A DNA stretch of 11,332 nucleotides, taken from JBBFMJ01 sp037441225 (GTDB taxonomy: Bacteria; Acidobacteriota; Thermoanaerobaculia; UBA2201). Of the stretch, positions 8,601 to 11,332 are shown piece by piece. Each line of letters starts with the position of its first letter. Within the stretch, counting starts at the first letter, position 1. A model generated the notes under the pieces. That model made no database searches, was not told where the DNA came from, and was given only the letters and a program-made list of their open reading frames with translations. The stretch spans positions 1-11,332 of the forward strand of contig JBBISU010000099.1 of the NCBI GenBank assembly GCA_037441225.1, written 5' to 3'. The position numbers and the translations under genes were made by a program.

Positions 8601-9009
8601 GTGAAGAAATTATTACATTTCCATATTGATACTCAGAAGAAAAGATTAGGAATGGTCCTTCTATTGTAAAGACAGCTCTAAATCCTTTTTCAAAATTAAA
8701 TTCTTTTACATTTCCATACCATCGAATAGGTTTTCCATCTAAATCCTTTATTAAAATAAAACCGTTGAATTTATATTTTTTGGAAATATCTTCTAATTTG
8801 CTCCAGGAAGGTATTGAAGGTTCTTTTAAATTTTCTGAGATATCATATATATTTTTTTTTAAATTTTTTAAATTTTCCAAATATTCTTTACCTTTTTTCT
8901 CAATTTTATTTTTAACATATTTAAAATAAAAATAGTTAGAAATATCTTTTCCTTTAAAAGTAATTATTAACAAAAAAATTAGTGGAAGTAAAAGTAAAAA
9001 TTTTTTCAT
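5650..9009 (-). CDS. NtrY-like membrane sensor histidine kinase
   Basis: A 1119-residue kinase that should autophosphorylate on histidine in response to an envelope signal and pass phosphate to a response regulator. Parts: N-terminal membrane anchor (about 4-18); first extracytoplasmic region (about 20-198); a cluster of membrane helices (about 200-397); second extracytoplasmic region (about 398-598); helices at 599-617 and 625-647; third extracytoplasmic region (648-756); helix 758-776; HAMP (about 778-830); PAS-like domain (about 831-900); H box HEIKNPLTP with phospho-acceptor H919; N box NIINN (1028-1032); G1 DSGPG (1059-1063); F box around IFDAYFTTK (1072-1080); G2 GTGLGL (1083-1088). All catalytic boxes are intact. 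Typical NtrY proteins are clearly shorter, with one sensor region. The start ATG directly follows the TAA of the upstream small exported protein with no ribosome binding site of its own, implying translational coupling. No response regulator is in the window. Confidence 0.9.
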   Translation of the reverse strand: MKKFLLLLPLIFLLIITFKGKDISNYFYFKYVKNKIEKKGKEYLENLKNLKKNIYDISENLKEPSIPSWSKLEDISKKYKFNGFILIKDLDGKPIRWYGNVKEFNFEKGFRAVFTIEGPFLIFSSEYQYGNVIISSPVPEIKKYIYLKNVNFFPPEYFFPLPDTLKPPTYSFLYKEEGPPLLLVNFEAISNEEFQKIFFNSLKSIIGVYLVFLLFFIKINFFLKLILFRLFFNLISFEIFPIFEKITKKEIFHFPFLFLNNPLELAITSAFLFLAVLKIERRINNKISVILFFTTSVFYLILIKNILNYTNLVDIPFILKISIFLISSSLIYFWIKNLEFLNLRYFLIFFVPLFIFFPLKYSLIFLILGTYGSLSFKLKKFLFFSLLAIWALIPPYIFQRENLKIYIEDSYSFSKINQTTFSVIRVKSSFLEILKNWDWQEEFPSIDLIENKKELGKIIEEKLSLNELPIDYKLELFEGNEKISIIQNKNFPVCSLNEVEGLYQEEESLYHLSSKLFYKGKEWGNIILHIYFYPPYLNKKELLPIAFGIYDKEGNLQNSNSLYTPEKLDKIFLKQSMYYLYQEGDKFYLFLIPPWEFYFPYLIFSILILIGSLSSITFPINFKSIYFLILIPLLLILFLIIFLGFLFTSEQRKSLINLQTLWGSSIQKNVLNYANKENSTFYYDDGILKKGEIIEEKFNYCPSKIMKKTPLKKPEVFEIDGEYYLFFEGSEGQLIAFKQTNLQGMEKPIQWLTEKTWGNIIFFYSFFLIFLISLLTKILSPIRKLSQMAKEVERGKDFYDLKPIFGKEIEDLSFALKESFLKLQEEEKTLKETLKNLPVGVALFKGEKMVLLNELMSLDIEEILKLKEEGIFEKNERIYQYKKVNIDEEKWIFFLNDITTEIEKEKLSLISNIARIVAHEIKNPLTPIKLSIEYLNEIFKKKKNEFELEFPKISKEVLESLRDLEAISSEFSDFTRLPDLKKERVNLNKILKEWLSPFVSAGKIVLNLAEEEIFLNLDIRLFKRALLNIINNAWQSAKPEPVVYINLKKEENIILEVVDSGPGVPEEILPKIFDAYFTTKTSGTGLGLFIAKKIIEEHKGKIFAENTKDKGLKIKIIFS

Positions 9010-9366
9010 TTAAGGCATTTCTTTAAAACTTTGAACTACCCATTTTTTCTTAAAATATTTTAAAAGCAAAAAGACCTTGAAATTTTTTTTATTTTTTTGA
9101 CAATTTAAAATAAACAATTTAAATTTGCCGGGGAGGTTTGGAAGTGGAACTTCCTTATAATCTATTATCTTAAATTTTTTTTCAGAAATTATAAAAAATC
9201 CTTGCTTTGCCCCATAAAGCCCTTTTGGAATCCCTAAGGTTTTTGATGAAATTTCAACGGGTATTTCCTTAAAATATTTTTTTAAAGTGTAAAAATTTTC
9301 TTTCTCTATAAAGGTTTTTTCAAAAGATTGTGAAAAAAGAAATAATATAACTAAAAAAATCTTCAT
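9010..9366 (-). CDS. Small exported protein of unknown function, first gene of the kinase operon
   Basis: 118 residues. The first 15 or so (MKIFLVILFLFSQSF) form a hydrophobic signal sequence or anchor, with one basic residue before it. No lipoprotein cysteine is present at a lipobox. The mature part is rich in Lys, Phe and beta-prone segments (KFKLFILN, FKVFLLLKYF, KWVVQSF). I recognise no family. The stop TAA (9010-9012) abuts the ATG of the histidine kinase, so the two are surely co-translated. A small exported partner of a kinase with large outside regions could be an accessory sensor; that is inference. There is no ribosome binding site. The ATG lies about where transcription should start, suggesting a leaderless mRNA. 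Confidence 0.7.
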   Translation of the reverse strand: MKIFLVILFLFSQSFEKTFIEKENFYTLKKYFKEIPVEISSKTLGIPKGLYGAKQGFFIISEKKFKIIDYKEVPLPNLPGKFKLFILNCQKNKKNFKVFLLLKYFKKKWVVQSFKEMP

Positions 9367-9373
9367 TTAAAAG

Positions 9374-9382
9374 ATTATAGCA
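9374..9382 (-). promoter_or_regulatory. Extended -10 promoter giving a probable leaderless transcript
   Basis: On the minus strand the sequence is TGCTATAAT: a perfect TATAAT (9379-9374) with the extended TGn in front. The -35 position (about 9397-9402, TTAAAT) is weak, as is usual with an extended -10. Seven bases separate TATAAT from the ATG at 9366, so transcription should begin at about 9367-9366, on or one base before the start codon. There is no Shine-Dalgarno sequence. Confidence 0.6.
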
Positions 9383-9402
9383 TAAAAAAATTTTAAATTT
9401 AA

Positions 9403-9414
9403 GCCTAAAAAGGC
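9403..9414. other. Small hairpin upstream of the kinase-operon promoter
   Basis: GCCT (9403-9406) pairs with AGGC (9411-9414) around AAAA. It lies at the upstream edge of the weak -35 position. It might be a protein-binding dyad or chance. Confidence 0.2.
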
Positions 9415-9436
9415 AATCGAAATTAAATTTTGAGTA

Positions 9437-9456
9437 GAAAAAAGCCTCCTTTTTTC
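9437..9456 (-). terminator. Hairpin, possible terminator before the kinase operon
   Basis: GAAAAAAG (9437-9444) and CTTTTTTC (9449-9456) form a perfect 8-bp stem with a four-base loop. On the minus strand the descending arm ends in a T-run. It would separate the upstream minus-strand operon (stop at 9838) from the kinase promoter. It also contains AGGAGG on the minus strand, but no reading frame follows. Confidence 0.4.
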
Positions 9457-9570
9457 CTATAGCCTAACTTACCCAATTAAAAACAAATAAAATTCTTTAA
9501 GCCCAACTTGCTGTGCTTTAACCTAAGTTCCACAATTTTGAATTTTTGACTATAAAATTGGACAAATTTT

Positions 9571-9608
9571 TTGACATTTTTGTTAAGTAAATTTATTGCA
9601 ATTTACTT
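9571..9608 (+). promoter_or_regulatory. TTGACA box overlapping a long dyad
   Basis: TTGACA (9571-9576) is a consensus -35 box on the plus strand. Nine bases on, AAGTAAATT (9585-9593) and AATTTACTT (9600-9608) form a perfect 9-bp dyad around TATTGC, which falls at the -10 position (a poor match). The arrangement resembles a promoter under an operator, but no intact gene follows on the plus strand. Confidence 0.25.
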
Positions 9609-9681
9609 TGTTTCTTTCATTGTAGTGTGGAATAATGATTGGGTATAAAATTCCAGTTAGAGAAAAAGGGGAAAACATATG

Positions 9682-9765
9682 AGGTGTTTCTTTTAGAGGC
9701 AACGGAAGAGCAAAAGGGGATATATAAAAAATTATAAAGGATAAACCAGTAAAGACGAAACACCT
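9682..9765. repeat. 84-base element bounded by perfect 9-bp inverted repeats
   Basis: AGGTGTTTC (9682-9690) and GAAACACCT (9757-9765) are perfect reverse complements enclosing 66 bases. They could be the ends of a miniature element or the closing stem of a structured RNA. Interior pairing is weak by eye. The rest of 9367-9837 shows no intact gene. Confidence 0.35.
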
Positions 9766-9837
9766 AATAATAGGATGAGGTACTGCAGAAAAAATTTTTG
9801 CTATCTTTGTTTTCTCATAAAAACTGCGGAACTTGAG

Positions 9838-10761
9838 TTAATCATAATTTTTTAATTCTATAAGTTGAATTGTTGAATCTTTGATATTATAAAAAATTAA
9901 ATAATTTTTGTAATAAAAAGAATTTTTATAGCAGTTCGTAAGTGAAATATATTTATTTCTTTTCAATTCTTCAGATAATGTGAATATGCTTAAATATGTT
10001 GTATTTTCGTTTAAACATCCTTCCATTACATAAAAATTTCCTTTATTATCTATTCCAAATTTATTATTTGGTATTAAATAATTATAAGAAATGATTTTGT
10101 CAGCTTTTTTAGATTCTTTCTTAATTATATAAGAAAAATCAAAAGCTTTCTCCTTTATTTCTTTACCTGCTTGATATATAATTCCCCTCTCTTTAAAAGA
10201 ATATACTTTTAATCTAAAGTTATAAAAGTCAAAAGCATAAAGACAATTGTTTATTGTAAAATATTTCAAATAAATAAATGGAAGATCATCTGCGTATTTC
10301 TCATTTGATAAAGCAAATAGTTCTTCTTCTTTATTATTCTCTATATTCAAAAGCAAAATTTTTATAAAGCTTTGCTCATTTAATATGGCAATCGCAATTT
10401 CCTTTTCATTAATCCAACAAATGCCGAGTAGCATCCCTTTTGCCTTAATATCTTTTTTATAATTTCCATCTTTAAATATTGAAATTATTTTTAAACCAAT
10501 CCCTGCAAATAACTCACCAAAGTCTAAATCTATATCATAAATCAAACCCTTCTGATTTATAGAATTTATTCTTTTATATTCCCCTTCATTTATAAAAAAT
10601 GTGATTTTTCCTGTATTATTATCTCTTATCCAAATCCTATCTAAATGGTCTTTGCCTATAGAATCAAATTTATTAACTTGGAAATCTCTTACAACATTAT
10701 TTATATTTGATGAAAAAAGATAAACATAAAAAAACAAAATAAAAAATAAAATTGATTTCAT
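9838..10761 (-). CDS. Exported protein of unknown function, possibly a beta-propeller
   Basis: 307 residues starting at an ATG with AGGAGG (plus-strand 10767-10772) five bases upstream, which settles the start. The first 18 residues are a hydrophobic signal sequence with one Lys near the start. There is no clear lipobox cysteine. The rest alternates beta-strand-like segments with loops. Phrases such as GKDHLDRIWIRD and IDNKGNFYVMEG look like the blades of NHL/6-bladed beta-propellers, where 'D..G.iyv' repeats occur. This fold guess is weak. It lies 21 bases after the stop of the Rhs-type gene on the same strand, so they are probably one operon. Its job may be tied to the Rhs protein at the cell surface. 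An immunity role is possible but unsupported. Confidence 0.7.
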   Translation of the reverse strand: MKSILFFILFFYVYLFSSNINNVVRDFQVNKFDSIGKDHLDRIWIRDNNTGKITFFINEGEYKRINSINQKGLIYDIDLDFGELFAGIGLKIISIFKDGNYKKDIKAKGMLLGICWINEKEIAIAILNEQSFIKILLLNIENNKEEELFALSNEKYADDLPFIYLKYFTINNCLYAFDFYNFRLKVYSFKERGIIYQAGKEIKEKAFDFSYIIKKESKKADKIISYNYLIPNNKFGIDNKGNFYVMEGCLNENTTYLSIFTLSEELKRNKYISLTNCYKNSFYYKNYLIFYNIKDSTIQLIELKNYD

Positions 10762-10782
10762 GTAAGCCTCCTAAAGTTATTT

Positions 10783-11332
10783 TTATATGGAACAACAAAG
10801 ACAAGATCTTGTTTGGAAATTTTCTGAGGGACAATAGCAATCCCAATCGCAAAGATAGTATCCAGGCAAATCATCACAACTGCATCCGCATTTTGGCTCA
10901 GCACACCATCCAATAGAATCTCCGTTTAGCGGTGGAATTTTTAGATTAATCCATCTTCCATATAAACCTATAGGATCATAATAGTAGTTTGGTTTATTGT
11001 AGACATAGATAAAAGCATTTAAAGACCTAATAAAATCTTTACTTAAAAATCTTCCCAAATTTGAGCTATAATACCTCATCCTGTTAAACTGAAGTCCTGT
11101 ATCAAAGTCAAATTCCCTTGATGTGTAGAGTAAGTTATTTTTGTTTGCAGAAGTCAAAAGGACGCCCCAAGGGTTGTATTCGTAGGTTTCAATTTCATCT
11201 TGCGTAAAGTTTGCATCGGCAAAATAAACAACATCATTGTGACCATTTAAATAATAGAAATAAGGTTGTCCATTTTCCGTGTCCGTGTCCGTTTCAGCGT
11301 TCTCACAATTCAAATTGGTTGATATGATTTTC
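10783..11332 (-). CDS. Rhs/YD-repeat protein, C-terminal end (runs off the window)
   Basis: The frame is open to the window edge, so the true start is outside. A TTG at 11313 is only an internal codon. What remains is the conserved Rhs core end: YFYYLNGHNDVV, YEYNPWG, LYTSREFDFDTGLQFNRMRYY, LGRFLSKD and a terminal YYDPIGLYG. Rhs proteins build a large hollow beta-shell displayed on or secreted from the cell, and the residues after the core form a variable tip, often a toxin. Here the tip is only about 57 residues and contains ten cysteines in 38 residues (137, 142, 144, 146, 155, 159, 161, 171, 173, 174 counted from the TTG), so it may bind metal or be disulfide-bonded. I recognise no toxin motif. 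Confidence 0.85.
   Translation of the reverse strand, partial: KIISTNLNCENAETDTDTENGQPYFYYLNGHNDVVYFADANFTQDEIETYEYNPWGVLLTSANKNNLLYTSREFDFDTGLQFNRMRYYSSNLGRFLSKDFIRSLNAFIYVYNKPNYYYDPIGLYGRWINLKIPPLNGDSIGWCAEPKCGCSCDDLPGYYLCDWDCYCPSENFQTRSCLCCSI

Noticed and set aside
9437..9456. AGGAGG on the minus strand as a ribosome binding site for an extra small gene
   Set aside because: It lies inside a perfect hairpin, and no start codon with a sustained frame follows before the kinase-operon promoter.
1..11332. CRISPR array or tandem repeat array
   Set aside because: No regularly spaced direct repeats of 20-40 bases were seen on reading through the window.

Overview
The window comes from a very AT-rich bacterium. 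I cannot name the organism from sequence alone. The A+T-driven amino-acid use (Lys, Ile, Phe, Glu, Leu), a long membrane sensor kinase, an Rhs-type surface protein and small GC-rich palindromes between genes would fit an uncultivated candidate-phylum bacterium of the WOR-3/Cloacimonetes kind, but that is only an impression.

Layout. 1-480 holds no convincing gene. It carries three small palindromic repeats standing out from an AT-rich background. 450-731 is a short open frame of unknown nature. 688-2162 is the frameshifted, 5'-truncated remnant of an HSP90-like (GHKL) ATPase, with the nucleotide-binding N-terminus missing. 2454-5213 is a single-chain restriction-modification protein: PD-(D/E)XK nuclease, gamma-class adenine-N6 methyltransferase, then a TaqI/Eco57I-like recognition domain. 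One in-frame amber codon at 4575-4577 splits it into 707 and 211 codons with no frame change. Together, 500-5213 looks like a decaying defence cluster on the plus strand.

The plus-strand cluster converges on minus-strand genes across an AT-rich gap (5214-5649) with weak hairpins and one more GC-rich palindrome. 5650-9009 is a 1119-residue NtrY-like histidine kinase with two predicted extracytoplasmic regions in its middle. Its start directly follows the stop of a 118-residue exported protein (9010-9366). The pair appears to be driven by an extended -10 promoter so close to the first ATG that the mRNA should be leaderless. No response regulator is visible, so the partner must be encoded elsewhere.

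9367-9837 is non-coding or relic DNA with several inverted repeats. 9838-10761 is an exported protein of unknown function, possibly a beta-propeller. It sits 21 bases downstream of the C-terminal end of an Rhs-repeat protein (10783 to the window edge), which ends in a tail with ten cysteines in 38 residues. The last two genes look like one operon: a surface or secreted Rhs protein and a co-expressed exported protein.

Every intact gene in the window ends in TAA. TAG appears only as the terminator of broken frames and as the codon splitting the restriction gene.
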